Source of the DNA: Alphaproteobacteria bacterium
Lineage (GTDB): Bacteria; Myxococcota_A; UBA796; CAJQPC01
Length of the DNA: 64,000 nucleotides
Direction: 5' to 3'
NCBI GenBank assembly: GCA_020632795.1
Contig: JACKEV010000006.1
Coordinates: 802,501-866,500, forward strand
Shown here: positions 1 to 9,173 of the stretch, one piece after another
How the letters are laid out: the number at the start of each line of letters is the position of its first letter
How positions within the stretch are numbered: position 1 is the stretch's first letter
Position numbers and translations under genes: made by a program
Notes under the pieces: model-generated
The model's database searches: none
What the model saw: only the letters and a program-made list of their open reading frames with translations
What the model was told of the DNA's origin: nothing

Positions 1-5
1 CGGTC

Positions 6-1127
6 GTGCCCATGAGCCCCGTCGGGGAGGTCCTCCCCAGGGGCGCATCGCCCACCACCGGTGGGGACTGTCATGGCTGCGCGCTGGTGGACGGGCAGGT
101 GGCCTGCTGGGGGGAGAACCGGATGGAGCAGGTCGGACGGCGTGGCCCGAGCTTCATCCCCGAGCCCTACGTCGTGGTCGGGCTCCCCCCGATCCAGGAC
201 GTCGCCGCGGGCTTCGGGGAGTCCTGCGCCGTCGACGAGGAGGGCGCGGTCTGGTGTTGGGGCAGGCGCCGGTCCTGGATCCCGCAGCGCCTCTGGGATC
301 CCCCGCTCGGGAACCCCCGCGCGCCGCTCGGGCTCTGGCGCTATGCCCGGCAGCAGACCCTGCAGGTCGGGGAGCGGGTGGCCCGCGACGAGCAGGGCGA
401 GCCGATGGTCGTGCCCGCGCTGGTCTGCCCGGTCGGGTCGGAGGCGCACCACGGACGCCCGGCCTGGGCTGCGGCGCTGTGGCGCTGGGCCCCCCGGCAC
501 ACCGAGGCCGCGTGGTGCGAGGCGGAGGGGGTGCGGGACGGTCCCTTCGTCGCCCGGGGGCGGCGCGTGGAGACGATGGAGGGGAGCTATTCGCAGGGGG
601 CGCGCACCGGGCCGTGGCTCCAGTGGATGAACGAGGCGTCGAAGCCGACGGTGTCCCGGGCCTACGTGGACGACGTCCTGGACGGGGTCTGTCAGATCAA
701 CTACCCCGGGACGACCGAGCACCGGGTGTTCGGGCCGAAGATCCGGCACACCGCGACGGCCTCGGGGGGGCAGCTCCACGGCGCCTGGTCGCTGTCCATG
801 TCAGGGTTCAGCGTCGCCGGCTGGTTCGAGGCCGGCGAGCCGGTCGGGATCTGGCACCTCAACGGACAGATCGCCGAGCCGGTGACCGAAGGGGAGATCG
901 CCGTCACCGCGCGGGACGCCGAGGCGCTGCTCGTGCTGGCGACCAACGGCACCGAGACCTGGATGGCCACCGGCCCGCAACCCCTGCTCCCGACGGGGGT
1001 ATGGCGGGTCGTCGCCGTAGACGTGGAGACGAACGAAGCCTTCATGGGCAAGGCCTCGCCGACGGCGGTCTCCGTGGAGGAGCCGGTCCCCTACCAGGAG
1101 AGCTGCCGCCTGGTGCCCCCACCTTAG
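6..1127 (+). CDS. RCC1-repeat protein with MORN-like C-terminal half (probably 5' truncated)
   Basis: The first ~95 residues contain two RCC1/BNR-type repeats (segments GCALVDGQVACWGEN and SCAVDEEGAVWCWG). Residues ~180-290 hold repeated G-W/Y motifs of the YwqK/MORN kind (GARTGPWLQW, GQLHGAWSLSMSG, GEPVGIWHLNGQ). RCC1-type repeats normally come in sets of seven and the frame is open to the window edge, so the real start is probably outside; the GTG at position 6 is only the first usable codon. No enzymatic motif is visible. The role is unknown; such proteins in Myxococcota-like genomes are often secreted or surface repeat proteins. The next gene runs convergently. Confidence 0.6.
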   Translation: MPMSPVGEVLPRGASPTTGGDCHGCALVDGQVACWGENRMEQVGRRGPSFIPEPYVVVGLPPIQDVAAGFGESCAVDEEGAVWCWGRRRSWIPQRLWDPPLGNPRAPLGLWRYARQQTLQVGERVARDEQGEPMVVPALVCPVGSEAHHGRPAWAAALWRWAPRHTEAAWCEAEGVRDGPFVARGRRVETMEGSYSQGARTGPWLQWMNEASKPTVSRAYVDDVLDGVCQINYPGTTEHRVFGPKIRHTATASGGQLHGAWSLSMSGFSVAGWFEAGEPVGIWHLNGQIAEPVTEGEIAVTARDAEALLVLATNGTETWMATGPQPLLPTGVWRVVAVDVETNEAFMGKASPTAVSVEEPVPYQESCRLVPPP

Positions 1128-1187
1128 ACCCGCGCCCCGCGGGCCAGCGAGCAGCACCGCGCCAGCCATGAAGGGCTCGGCGCCGGT

Positions 1188-1652
1188 TCAGGGCCCCTCC
1201 CGCACCTCCACCGTCCGGGACGTCGTCGACGCCGCCCCCGCGCTCACCAGCAGGAACCGATGCGTACCGGTCGCCTCGAAGCGGTAGCGGAGCAGCCCCT
1301 CCCCGTCCTGCACGTCGACCCCCTCGGGCGTGGCCATCAGCTCTCGGAGGGCCGCGTGGTCGCCTTCGGTCTTCACGGTCAGCACCGCCCGCCCCGCCGG
1401 GGTCGAGCGCGCCTGGAAGGTGGCCAGGTCCCCGACCTGCGCCGCCGCGTCGGCCGGCAGGGGCTGCCCGTCCCGCGAGAGGTTCACATCCAGGGACAGG
1501 TCAGGAGCCTGCACCTCGGCGGTCGGCGCCGGGCCCGGCGCGATGAGCAGCCGCTCCGCCGCGACGTACACCACGGCGAGGCCGAGCGCGAGCGGGAGCC
1601 ACATCAGGCGCCGGAGGACCGGGCGGTCGGCGTCGGGTCGTCGAGAGGACAT
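1188..1652 (-). CDS. small membrane-anchored protein, third gene of the CHAT operon
   Basis: A 154-residue protein with a basic N-terminus, one transmembrane segment at ~17-34 and an outer domain. It starts at an ATG only 7 bp after the CHAT gene's stop, so the two are co-transcribed. The longer upstream reading frame inside the CHAT gene is a shadow. The outer domain carries a GDLATFQ segment, then a beta-rich stretch ending in THRFLLVSAG. By eye this resembles the C-terminal domain of the anti-sigma protein at 56672-57391 (GDVIQFRF ... TFFAYFTESA), and loosely DUF4384-type domains beside bacterial caspase-like genes. Function unknown; a sensor or anchor for the CHAT protein is inference. 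Confidence 0.7.
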   Translation of the reverse strand: MSSRRPDADRPVLRRLMWLPLALGLAVVYVAAERLLIAPGPAPTAEVQAPDLSLDVNLSRDGQPLPADAAAQVGDLATFQARSTPAGRAVLTVKTEGDHAALRELMATPEGVDVQDGEGLLRYRFEATGTHRFLLVSAGAASTTSRTVEVREGP

Positions 1653-1659
1653 CAGCACC

Positions 1660-4608
1660 TCAGCGCTCCAGGCGCAGCTCGGCCACACCGTGATTGACGT
1701 AGACCAGCCCCAACGGGTTCCCCTTGGCCAACAGCGCCCGGCGGACCGCCAGCAGCGCGTCCCCCAGGGCCTCCCCGTCGAGCAGGCGCTCAAGCACACC
1801 CTCGGCGACCTCGATGGCCAGGGGCTCCCAGACCTCCACCAGGGTGCCGATGACCGCCGCAGCGTGCCGATCGGCGAAGCTGTCGACCAGCTTCACCAGC
1901 ACCCGGGGGTCCAGCTCGGCGGTGCGGCAGCCGTTGAGCATCACCACCGGATGGCGGGGCCAGGCGTACAGCGGGCGCCGGTCTCGGCCCAGGCGGCCCA
2001 GGTGCTCGGCGAGGATCCGGTTGTCGGGCCCGCCGGGGCCGACCTCCAGCCAGGCCTGCTCGTCCAGGGCCGAAGCCTCGGTGCCCCCGTGACAGTAGAA
2101 GTAGATGAACGCCAGATCCCGGGACTTGAGGGCCGCCAGCACCGCGTCCCGACCCTCCGCGGGCTTCGCCCCCCGGACCTCGGCAGGGAGCCCGTGCGCC
2201 TGGAGCTGCTGGTCGACCCGGGCGGCGTGGTCCGTCACACGATCCAGCTCGACGCTGACCCCGATGACCGCCTCCGCGCCCGCGTCGGCCCGCACCCGCG
2301 TCGCGACCGGGCGGGGCTGGCCGTCCACGCCGACGCGCTGGGCCGGCTCCTGCAGGCGATGGCGCAGCCCCCAGAAGCCCCAGGGGCAGATCGTGGTGTC
2401 CCAGGTCTCGTCGCTGGCCAGCGGGCAGTCGGCGCGGGCCCGGCAGGCCACCGGCTCGGACTGCTCCAGGGCGTGGAGGCAGACGTGCTCGGCGGCGCGC
2501 TCGGGCGGGAGCCGCGCGACGTCCGGGTCCAGCTCGTAGTCGTAGACCAGGTTCCAGGGCAGCGTGGTCCCATGGCTGAGCCGGGCGACCTCCACGAGCT
2601 GGGGCGTCTCCAGGGCGAGGGCCAGGGCGCTGCGCTGGTCCGCCGACGGGAAGAGCCGGGTGTAGAGGTCCCGCCCCAGCCCGGCGAGGGCGGCGAGGCC
2701 CCGCAGGAGGTTCTTCCGTGAGCCCGTGTTCATCGGCCTCGTCGAGGTCTCCACCGACTGGAAGCGGTACTGCCGGGCCTCCGGGTCCATCGCCACCTCC
2801 AGCAGCACCGCGCGGGTCCGGGCCGCGAGCTCCTGGCAGGCCTCCCGGGGCAGGTCGTAGGACATCGGGGCCAGGCCGGCCACCTTGAGCCCGACCACCG
2901 GCTGGTCGAAGAGGTCGTTGGTGAACAGGCTCACCGCCGGGGCCTCGGGGGCGTCGTCGGCCTCGGGCTCGGCGGAGTACTCCACCCGGCCCCGCGCCGT
3001 CAGGGCCAGCAGCGCCCGCGCCCGCTGGATGAGCGCGCCAGCGTCTGAGGGTGTGATGCCCAGCCGCCGCGCCACCGGCTCGGGGCTGCGATCGGCGAGG
3101 GCCACCAGGCCGCTGACCCCCATGTCCCACAGCGTGGCGGTCTGCGCCGGGGGGAGCCGCAGCTCCTTGAGGGAACCCCAGGTGGCCACCCGCGCGTCCA
3201 CCCGCGCGGTCTGCACCAGGCGGTCGTGGTGGTAGACCGCGACCCGCACCGAGCAGCGCCCCAGGCGCTCAGGCTGGAGCCCCAGGCGGATCGGCGGGCT
3301 GTTGCCCTCGGCGTCCACGTCCAGGCAGCGCTCCACCCGCAGCCAGGCGCCCGGGACCGGCGCCCGCGCCCCGTCCTCCTCGGTGAAGGCGAAGCCGTCC
3401 GCGAAGACCTGCAGCGCCAGGGTGCCCCCGCCCTCGTCGCGCAGCCGGTCCACGGTCGGCTGGGGCAGCGGACGGTCCAGCAGCCCCGAGGCGTCGGGGA
3501 GGCCGACGGACAGCTCCAGCCACACCGGCCGCGCCGGGGCCAGCGGCGCGTTCGGGAGCCGGGCGCCCTCGGCGTCAGCGCACAGGTGCGCGTTGAGCTG
3601 GCGGCTGCGCGGGCGCTCCCGGGGCTCCTCCCACAGCGGGCGGAGCGGCTCCAGGCGGGGCACATCGATGGACAGGAACATGTCCGGACCGAACCGGTCG
3701 GGCTCCTGGTAGAAGGAGGCGTATCGGTAGATCGTCTCGGGCAGCCCGGGGGCGCGGAGCGGCGCCAGCGCGCGGCGCCCGGGGGCCGCGGTGACCAGCG
3801 CCAGCCGTCGCGCCCAGGACGGTGCTGCGATCGCGCCAAGGCGCGCCCGCGCCTCGACGGGGTCGCCCAGACGCAGCAACAAGCCGAGCCAGCCGTTCAG
3901 CAGGCGGGTCGAGGCCGGCGCGTCCCCCACCCCGATCCCGATCGGCGGCGCGCCCTGCTCCACCAGCCGTCGGGCGTGCACGCAGGCCCACTGCGCGTCG
4001 ACCTCCGCCACCTGGAGGGACAGGACCCGCGTCCCGGCCTTGCGCAGCCAGGAGAGCAGCGCCGTCTCGTCCCAGGGGCGCCCGCCGAAGCTCAGGCCGC
4101 CGTAGCGGGCCCGCGCGCCCCAGACGTGGACCAGCTCATGCTGCCCGCTCAGGGTCAGGCTGGGCTCGCGCCGGACCCGCACCCGGTCCCCCCAGGCGCT
4201 CAGGTCGAGGGTCGCGTCCTCAAGGGGCGCGCCGACCTCCAGCAGGCGGAGCGGCGTGCCCTGCGGGGGGGGCTCGTGGGCCCATCGGGAGCGGGCCGCC
4301 CGGACGACGCGCCAGGGAGACGGCTCGCCTTGCAGGGGCGCCTCCCACGGCGCCTCGGGGAAGGGGCTGTCGACGGCCACCACGCCGTCGGGGTGGTCCT
4401 CCAGCCATCCCGCGACCGCCTCGCGGAGCGCCCGGAGGCTCAGCACGTCCCGCAGCGGCTGCGTGGACCGGAGCAGATCCTGGGGGGACCAGGGCAGCAC
4501 AAAGCGCCTCGGGTCGGCCCCGCCGACCTCCAGGATGACCGCCAGCCGGCCCTCCTGCTCCTCGACGCGCAGCCACAGCACATCCACGGCGCTACGCCTC
4601 CGGCTCAC
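1660..4608 (-). CDS. CHAT-domain (caspase-fold) protease, 982 aa
   Basis: The C-terminal ~250 residues form a CHAT domain of the clan CD caspase/separase fold. The catalytic His lies in YFYCHGG (~His840) and the Cys in VMLNGCRTAE (~Cys894), with the usual strand-dyad spacing. A segment near residues 500-530 (DRSPEPVARRLGITPSDAG) looks like a helix-hairpin-helix or SAM-like unit. The N-terminal half has no recognised domain. A GTG at 4608 overlaps the upstream gene by 17 bp; an in-frame GTG at 4587 would avoid the overlap. It is the middle gene of a three-gene minus-strand operon. Family members act as regulated proteases in prokaryotic conflict systems (for example Craspase/TPR-CHAT) or in cell-envelope signalling. 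No CRISPR locus is near, and the substrate is unknown. Confidence 0.85.
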   Translation of the reverse strand: MSRRRSAVDVLWLRVEEQEGRLAVILEVGGADPRRFVLPWSPQDLLRSTQPLRDVLSLRALREAVAGWLEDHPDGVVAVDSPFPEAPWEAPLQGEPSPWRVVRAARSRWAHEPPPQGTPLRLLEVGAPLEDATLDLSAWGDRVRVRREPSLTLSGQHELVHVWGARARYGGLSFGGRPWDETALLSWLRKAGTRVLSLQVAEVDAQWACVHARRLVEQGAPPIGIGVGDAPASTRLLNGWLGLLLRLGDPVEARARLGAIAAPSWARRLALVTAAPGRRALAPLRAPGLPETIYRYASFYQEPDRFGPDMFLSIDVPRLEPLRPLWEEPRERPRSRQLNAHLCADAEGARLPNAPLAPARPVWLELSVGLPDASGLLDRPLPQPTVDRLRDEGGGTLALQVFADGFAFTEEDGARAPVPGAWLRVERCLDVDAEGNSPPIRLGLQPERLGRCSVRVAVYHHDRLVQTARVDARVATWGSLKELRLPPAQTATLWDMGVSGLVALADRSPEPVARRLGITPSDAGALIQRARALLALTARGRVEYSAEPEADDAPEAPAVSLFTNDLFDQPVVGLKVAGLAPMSYDLPREACQELAARTRAVLLEVAMDPEARQYRFQSVETSTRPMNTGSRKNLLRGLAALAGLGRDLYTRLFPSADQRSALALALETPQLVEVARLSHGTTLPWNLVYDYELDPDVARLPPERAAEHVCLHALEQSEPVACRARADCPLASDETWDTTICPWGFWGLRHRLQEPAQRVGVDGQPRPVATRVRADAGAEAVIGVSVELDRVTDHAARVDQQLQAHGLPAEVRGAKPAEGRDAVLAALKSRDLAFIYFYCHGGTEASALDEQAWLEVGPGGPDNRILAEHLGRLGRDRRPLYAWPRHPVVMLNGCRTAELDPRVLVKLVDSFADRHAAAVIGTLVEVWEPLAIEVAEGVLERLLDGEALGDALLAVRRALLAKGNPLGLVYVNHGVAELRLER

Positions 4609-6496
4609 CCTGGAGCTTGCCGAGCACGCCCTCCAGGGTGTAGCTGCCGCCCGCCTGGAAGCCGAACGCCCACAGGAACGCCCACACCAGATCCCGGCCC
4701 CCGCCCCAGGTCGGGTCGCTGAGGTAGAGCTGGTCGAAGCCCACCAGGGTCACCACCACCCCCGACACGACGGCCGCGAGGCGCTCGTACCGGGCCGCGC
4801 GGGCGCGGATGGCGGTGAGGTCGAGGGACCGGAGCGTGGCCTCCGCGAGGGACCCGCCGGACCCCTCGACGCCCACAAGGCCCCCCAAGGCACCCCCGAG
4901 CCCGCCGCCCATCGCCCGACCGTCGGCCTCGGCCAGCGCCGCGCGCAGGGTCTCCACAGCCGCAGCGCGGGCCGCGCCGGAAGCGGCCTCGGCCTGAGCC
5001 AGCGCTGCCTCGATCTTCGGGCGCGCGGGGTGCTCGATCTCGTTCTCGGTCCAGCTCTTCAAGAGGCTTCGGGCCCGCTGCAGGACGCGCTCAGCCAGCA
5101 GCGCGTCGACCTGCTGGAGCAGCGCAACGATCTGTGCCGGGTCGGCGTCTGCGGCCCTGGCCAACCTGGCCTTGAGGGCCTGGAGGCGCGTCGCCAGCGC
5201 CTCATCGCCAGCGGCCAGGGCCTCGTCGACCCTGGCGGTGGCGGCGGCGAGCGCAGCCTGGAGCGCGGCGCGGATGGCGGCGTCGACCTCGGTGATCAGC
5301 GCGTCGAGCTTGGTGAGGGGCGAGTCGTCTCCGGAGAAGGCGTCGAGGGTCTTCTTCGCCGCGAGCCCGTCCCGCCGGGCGAGGAAGCCCTGCTGCGTCG
5401 CCGCGTCGAGCGCGCCCCAGCCGGTGCGCTTCGTGAGGTCGCTGCGCTCGACGAAGCGCACCACCGCGGTCACCTGGGCGTCCAGGGCGGTGAGGCCGGC
5501 CTTGAACGCATCGTCGGCCAGCCGCGAGGGGGGCCGGTCCAGCGCCGCGAGCGCCTTGCCGATGGCGGCGCGCGCCCAGTGGTCGGCGGGCAGGGCCTCG
5601 GCGTTCTCCTTGAGCAGGGCGAGCTGCTCCCGCCGGGCGTTGTGGGGCCGCCCCTCCTTCGTCCACCGGGCCAACCCGCCCGCGGAGACCACCCCCACCA
5701 GGATGGCGATGAAGGCCGCGAGGCCGCTGCCCTGGACCTGCACGGTGAAGGCCTGAGCGGCGCTCTGGCCGCTCGGGCTGCGGATCTCGGCGGTGCCGCT
5801 GTACTGGCCGGCGGGCAGGTTCCCCAGGGTGACGCCGATCTGCCGCGCGCCCTTCGCGGGCAGGGCGCAGGGCCCCCGGCCGCAGCCCTCCCCTTCCGTG
5901 ATCTCGATGTCCACGGGCACATCGGTGGTCTTGTCCCCTTCGACGCGCTGGAACTTCCGCAGGAAGGGCGGCTCGACGGTGGTGGCGTAGCCGGCGGTCT
6001 CCTCGACGGTCAGGGTCAGGGGCACCCCCTTTCGGGAGCGCCGCACCTGGGGCGAGGTGACCTCCAACTTGAGCTGCTCGCGGGGCCCGGCCATCGTCAC
6101 GGTGAGCGGGTAGCGGGCGGTCTGCTCGGGGGCCACCAGCTCCAGCAGGCCGGTGTAGTCGCCGGGCTGGAGGCCCTCAGCGCGCAGGGTCAGCACCACG
6201 GGCAGGTCCGCCAGCGCGACGCGCTCGGGGTCTACGGTCAGCGGCACGCGCTCCTCGCCGCTGACCAGGTCATAGGCCGCGACGCGCAGCTCGCCCTCCC
6301 CGGCGCCGCCGGTGGCGGTGATGTAGAGCGGCAGGGTCAGGGACGCGCCGTAGCCCTTGCGGGCCAGAGGCTGCCCGGCGGCGACGTCGCCGACCTTGAG
6401 GACCAGGGGCGCGGGCTCCTTCTCCTCCTCCTTGGGCGGCTCTTTTGCCCAGGCGCTGGAGCACAGCGCGGCGAGCAGCGCGAGGGACGCGGTCAT
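4592..6496 (-). CDS. exported membrane protein with Ig-like and helical regions, first gene of the CHAT operon
   Basis: The ATG at 6496 follows a good ribosome site (GGAGGT, 5 nt away) and gives a signal peptide ending AWAKEPP; a GTG two codons upstream is less likely. Residues ~30-250 are beta-rich and look like two Ig-like extracytoplasmic domains. A transmembrane helix follows at ~257-280 (LAAFIAILVGVVSAGG). An Ala-rich, probably coiled-coil region covers ~290-545, and two hydrophobic segments lie near the C-terminus (VVSGVVVTLVGF and VWAFLWAFGF). No family is recognised. Its stop codon lies inside the start of the CHAT gene, so it is co-translated with it. A role in sensing or tethering for the protease is inference. 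Confidence 0.75.
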   Translation of the reverse strand: MTASLALLAALCSSAWAKEPPKEEEKEPAPLVLKVGDVAAGQPLARKGYGASLTLPLYITATGGAGEGELRVAAYDLVSGEERVPLTVDPERVALADLPVVLTLRAEGLQPGDYTGLLELVAPEQTARYPLTVTMAGPREQLKLEVTSPQVRRSRKGVPLTLTVEETAGYATTVEPPFLRKFQRVEGDKTTDVPVDIEITEGEGCGRGPCALPAKGARQIGVTLGNLPAGQYSGTAEIRSPSGQSAAQAFTVQVQGSGLAAFIAILVGVVSAGGLARWTKEGRPHNARREQLALLKENAEALPADHWARAAIGKALAALDRPPSRLADDAFKAGLTALDAQVTAVVRFVERSDLTKRTGWGALDAATQQGFLARRDGLAAKKTLDAFSGDDSPLTKLDALITEVDAAIRAALQAALAAATARVDEALAAGDEALATRLQALKARLARAADADPAQIVALLQQVDALLAERVLQRARSLLKSWTENEIEHPARPKIEAALAQAEAASGAARAAAVETLRAALAEADGRAMGGGLGGALGGLVGVEGSGGSLAEATLRSLDLTAIRARAARYERLAAVVSGVVVTLVGFDQLYLSDPTWGGGRDLVWAFLWAFGFQAGGSYTLEGVLGKLQGEPEA

Positions 6497-6602
6497 GGAC
6501 ACCTCCGAACCTGAAAGCCCCGCCGGCCCCGCGCAGCCCGCGGGCCGCTTGTCGGCCCCGGCGGAGCCTTGGTAGCCTCCATCCTATGACCGCCCCGGGC
6601 TC

Positions 6603-8042
6603 ATGACCATCGGCTCCTGGTTCGCCGTCCTCGCGCTCGCCGGATGCCAGCGCGCCGAGACGCCGTCTCCGGCGCCACTGCCCGACATCCTGCTGGTGGT
6701 CGAGGACACCGTGCGCGCGGACGCCCTGGGCCCCTACGGCGCGGCGCGCCCCACGGCCCCCCAGCTCACCCTGATCGCCGAGGCCGGGGTGCTCTTCGAG
6801 GACGTGACCGCCCCGGGCTCCTGGACCTGGCCCAGCCACGCCTCCCTGTTCACCGGGGTGTACCCCTGGGAGCACGGCGCCCACTTCGCCCTGCCCGACG
6901 ACCCCGAGAGCTGGAGCCTCTCCCCCACCCCCTTCACCGTGCACATGCCCCGCGCCGATCTGCCCACCCTGGCCGAGCAGCTCGCGGCGGCGGGCTACCG
7001 CACGGTGAGCGTGTCGGGGAATGTGCTCATCGGGCCGGACCTGCCGGCGATGGTGCGGGGGTTCGCCGCCAGCTCAACCCACGCCGACGACGACGCGGTG
7101 GTCGCGCGGGCCATCCAGGAGATGGACGCCGAGGGGCCGCTGTTCCTGTTCGTCAACCTGTTCGGGGCCCACGGGCCGCTGGCGCTGCAGCCCGCGCCGT
7201 GGACCCTCGGCCTGCCGGAGACCCTGACCCCCGAGGCCGCGCCCGCCTGGGCGCAGCCCTTCCTGGACGGCACGGGGGTGGACCTGCACGCCCGGCCCGC
7301 GCCGGACATGCCGTTCGGGCCGGTGGCGATCGCCTCGGGTCAGTACCCGCTCCCGGACGAGGCCTGGGGCCTGCTGCGGGACCTCTACGACGCCGAGGTG
7401 CTGACCGTGGACCGCCACCTGCGGGACCTCGTGGACGCCTGGGGGCGCCGTCGGCCGGCCACGGGGGTGGTGGCGGTGACCTCGGACCACGGGGAGTACT
7501 TCGGGGAGCGCGGCCTGGTGGAGCACGGGCGCACGGTCTACCGGCCGGTGCTGCAGGTGCCGCTGGTCATCGCCGCGCCGGGGCGGATCCAGGGGGGCAC
7601 CCGGGTCAAGATACCGGTGGAGATGCACCAGCTCCACGACACCCTGCTGGCGCTGGCGGGCCTGGGCGGCGCCCGGTCGCTGCTGCCCCTGGTGGGGGCC
7701 GACCCTGCGAAGGACCCTGCGGTCATCCGCGCGGCGGCCTGGCCGGACCTGTACTGGGCCCGCAGCGGAGACGCTCGTTTCACCCAGGGCTATCGCCACT
7801 ACCGGGAGGGGCGCTGGGCCCTGGTGCTCGGCACCAGCGGCGGGGTGGAGCTGTTCGACCTGGCCGCCGACCCGCTGATGGAGGCCGATGTTGCAATGCA
7901 GCATCCCGAGGTGGTCAGCCGCCTGAAGGCCGCGGCCGAGCACGCCTTCGACGTCCCCGAGGGGGCCTCCTACACCCGCCCGCTGGACGTCGAGGGAGAC
8001 CTCACCGAGCGGCTGCGCGCCCTGGGGTACATGGGGGATTGA
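6603..8042 (+). CDS. sulfatase/alkaline-phosphatase superfamily lipoprotein
   Basis: The 479-residue product has a short signal ending in a lipobox (LALAGC, Cys15), so it is probably a periplasmic lipoprotein. The N-terminal metal site (DTVRADALGPYG) and the second one (VTSDHGEYFGERGLVEHG) match the sulfatase family. At the nucleophile position, where true sulfatases have C/S-x-P-x-R to make formylglycine, this protein has TWPSHAS with Thr75. It therefore probably uses a direct hydroxyl nucleophile like phospho- or phosphonate hydrolases and transferases, and 'sulfatase' may be wrong as a reaction name. It stands alone, divergent from the CHAT operon. Confidence 0.85.
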   Translation: MTIGSWFAVLALAGCQRAETPSPAPLPDILLVVEDTVRADALGPYGAARPTAPQLTLIAEAGVLFEDVTAPGSWTWPSHASLFTGVYPWEHGAHFALPDDPESWSLSPTPFTVHMPRADLPTLAEQLAAAGYRTVSVSGNVLIGPDLPAMVRGFAASSTHADDDAVVARAIQEMDAEGPLFLFVNLFGAHGPLALQPAPWTLGLPETLTPEAAPAWAQPFLDGTGVDLHARPAPDMPFGPVAIASGQYPLPDEAWGLLRDLYDAEVLTVDRHLRDLVDAWGRRRPATGVVAVTSDHGEYFGERGLVEHGRTVYRPVLQVPLVIAAPGRIQGGTRVKIPVEMHQLHDTLLALAGLGGARSLLPLVGADPAKDPAVIRAAAWPDLYWARSGDARFTQGYRHYREGRWALVLGTSGGVELFDLAADPLMEADVAMQHPEVVSRLKAAAEHAFDVPEGASYTRPLDVEGDLTERLRALGYMGD

Positions 8043-8062
8043 GCGCGTCCGCGAAAGCAGAA

Positions 8063-8089
8063 GACCCGCCCAGCAAGGCTGGGCGGGTC
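8063..8089 (-). terminator. intrinsic-type hairpin after the initiator tRNA
   Basis: A perfect 12-bp stem (GACCCGCCCAGC / GCTGGGCGGGTC) with a 3-nt loop lies 3 bp beyond the tRNA 3' end. On the minus strand it is followed by TTCTGCTTT, a modest U-rich tail. On the plus strand no T run follows, so it mainly ends tRNA transcription. It also sits 20 bp after the plus-strand lipoprotein gene. Confidence 0.75.
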
Positions 8090-8091
8090 GA

Positions 8092-8168
<77 letters not shown>

Positions 8169-8186
8169 TCAAGGGGCGACTCTTGA

Positions 8187-9041
8187 TTATGACCGACGGC
8201 GGCCAGCGTCAAACCTTTTTTTGGGCCCCCGGCGAGACTTTACCTTCGCCTTGGCGAATCCCTTACTGCGTCGGAAGCGCTGCCCGGCCTTGGCGGGGCG
8301 GACGCCCTCCGCGATGTCGTGGACTCGGGCCACCTCCATCGAGGTCAGCGGGCGCACCTCGCCGCGCTCCATGCCTCGGATGCTGACGGTGGCGAAGCTC
8401 TCGCGGCGCAGCTTGGCGACCGGGTGGTTCACCGCCTGCATCAGGCGCCGGACCAGCCGGTTGCGGCCCTCGGTGACCGTCAGCTCCACCCAGGCGTTGC
8501 CGTTGTCGGTGGCCTCGACCACCCGCACCCGACACGGGCCGGTGCGGCCGTCCTCCAGGGGGACCCCCTTCTGGATGCGGTGCAGGGTGCGGTCGTCGGG
8601 GGTGCGCCACACCTTGGCGAGGTAGCGGCGGGGCGCGCCGGTGGAGGGGTGGGTCAGCTTGTGGGCCAGCTCCCCGTCGTTGGTGAGCAGCAGCGCGCCC
8701 TCGGTGTCGAAGTCCAGCCGGCCCACGGGCTCCACCCGATGGGGCAGGTCCTTGACCAGCTCCATCACGGTGCGGCGGCCCTTGGGGTCCTTGCGGCTGG
8801 TGATGTAGCCCCGGGGCTTGTAGAGGACGTAGTACACGTTCGGGGGCGGGCGGGGCAGCGGGCGGCCGTCGACCTTGACCCGGTCGGTGTCGGGGTCGAC
8901 CACCGTGCCGGGGTGCTCGATGACCTCGCCGTTGACCATCACCCGGCCCTCGCGGATCCAGCCCTCGGCCTCCCGACGGGAGGCGAGGCCCCGATCGGAG
9001 ATCAGCTTGGCGATGCGAACGCCGTTCGCGTCTTCGCTCAT
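8187..9041 (-). CDS. rluB: RsuA/RluB-family 23S rRNA pseudouridine synthase
   Basis: It has an N-terminal S4 RNA-binding domain (RIAKLISDRGLASRREAEGW, ~residues 9-60), then the RsuA-family synthase domain. The catalytic Asp motif is GRLDFDTEGALLLTNDG, and EGRNRLVRRLMQAV is the usual C-terminal signature. A basic tail (KSRRGPKKRFDAGRRR) follows. RluB isomerises a uridine in helix 80-93 of 23S rRNA; RluE/F-type specificity cannot be excluded. The ATG at 9041 follows GGAGGAACC; the frame extends nine codons further up without a better site. It is probably its own transcript, ending just before the tRNA promoter region. Confidence 0.9.
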   Translation of the reverse strand: MSEDANGVRIAKLISDRGLASRREAEGWIREGRVMVNGEVIEHPGTVVDPDTDRVKVDGRPLPRPPPNVYYVLYKPRGYITSRKDPKGRRTVMELVKDLPHRVEPVGRLDFDTEGALLLTNDGELAHKLTHPSTGAPRRYLAKVWRTPDDRTLHRIQKGVPLEDGRTGPCRVRVVEATDNGNAWVELTVTEGRNRLVRRLMQAVNHPVAKLRRESFATVSIRGMERGEVRPLTSMEVARVHDIAEGVRPAKAGQRFRRSKGFAKAKVKSRRGPKKRFDAGRRRS

Positions 9042-9141
9042 GGTTCCTCCATGCGGCCGTGGGCTCACGGGCGCGTCGGGGTGTCCTCGGCAGCGCGCCG
9101 TCGCGCCGCCGACAGCGGCATGTATGCGGTCCCCCGGTGGG

Positions 9142-9157
9142 CCGTCAAGGGCGGATC
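9142..9157. repeat. 16-bp direct repeat, left boundary of Fic island
   Basis: CCGTCAAGGGCGGATC here is repeated exactly at 10453-10468. The flanking bases differ (G/A before, C/A after). The two copies bracket the lower-GC Fic segment, as expected of a target-site duplication or att-type recombination scar. Confidence 0.75.
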
Positions 9158-9173
9158 CTACCCAGGCGCCGCT

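Noticed and set aside
1660..4608. A type III CRISPR-linked Craspase
   Set aside because: There is no CRISPR array, no gRAMP and no TPR-rich N-terminus in or near the CHAT gene.
6603..8042. Calling the lipoprotein an arylsulfatase
   Set aside because: The formylglycine motif is absent (TWPSHAS).
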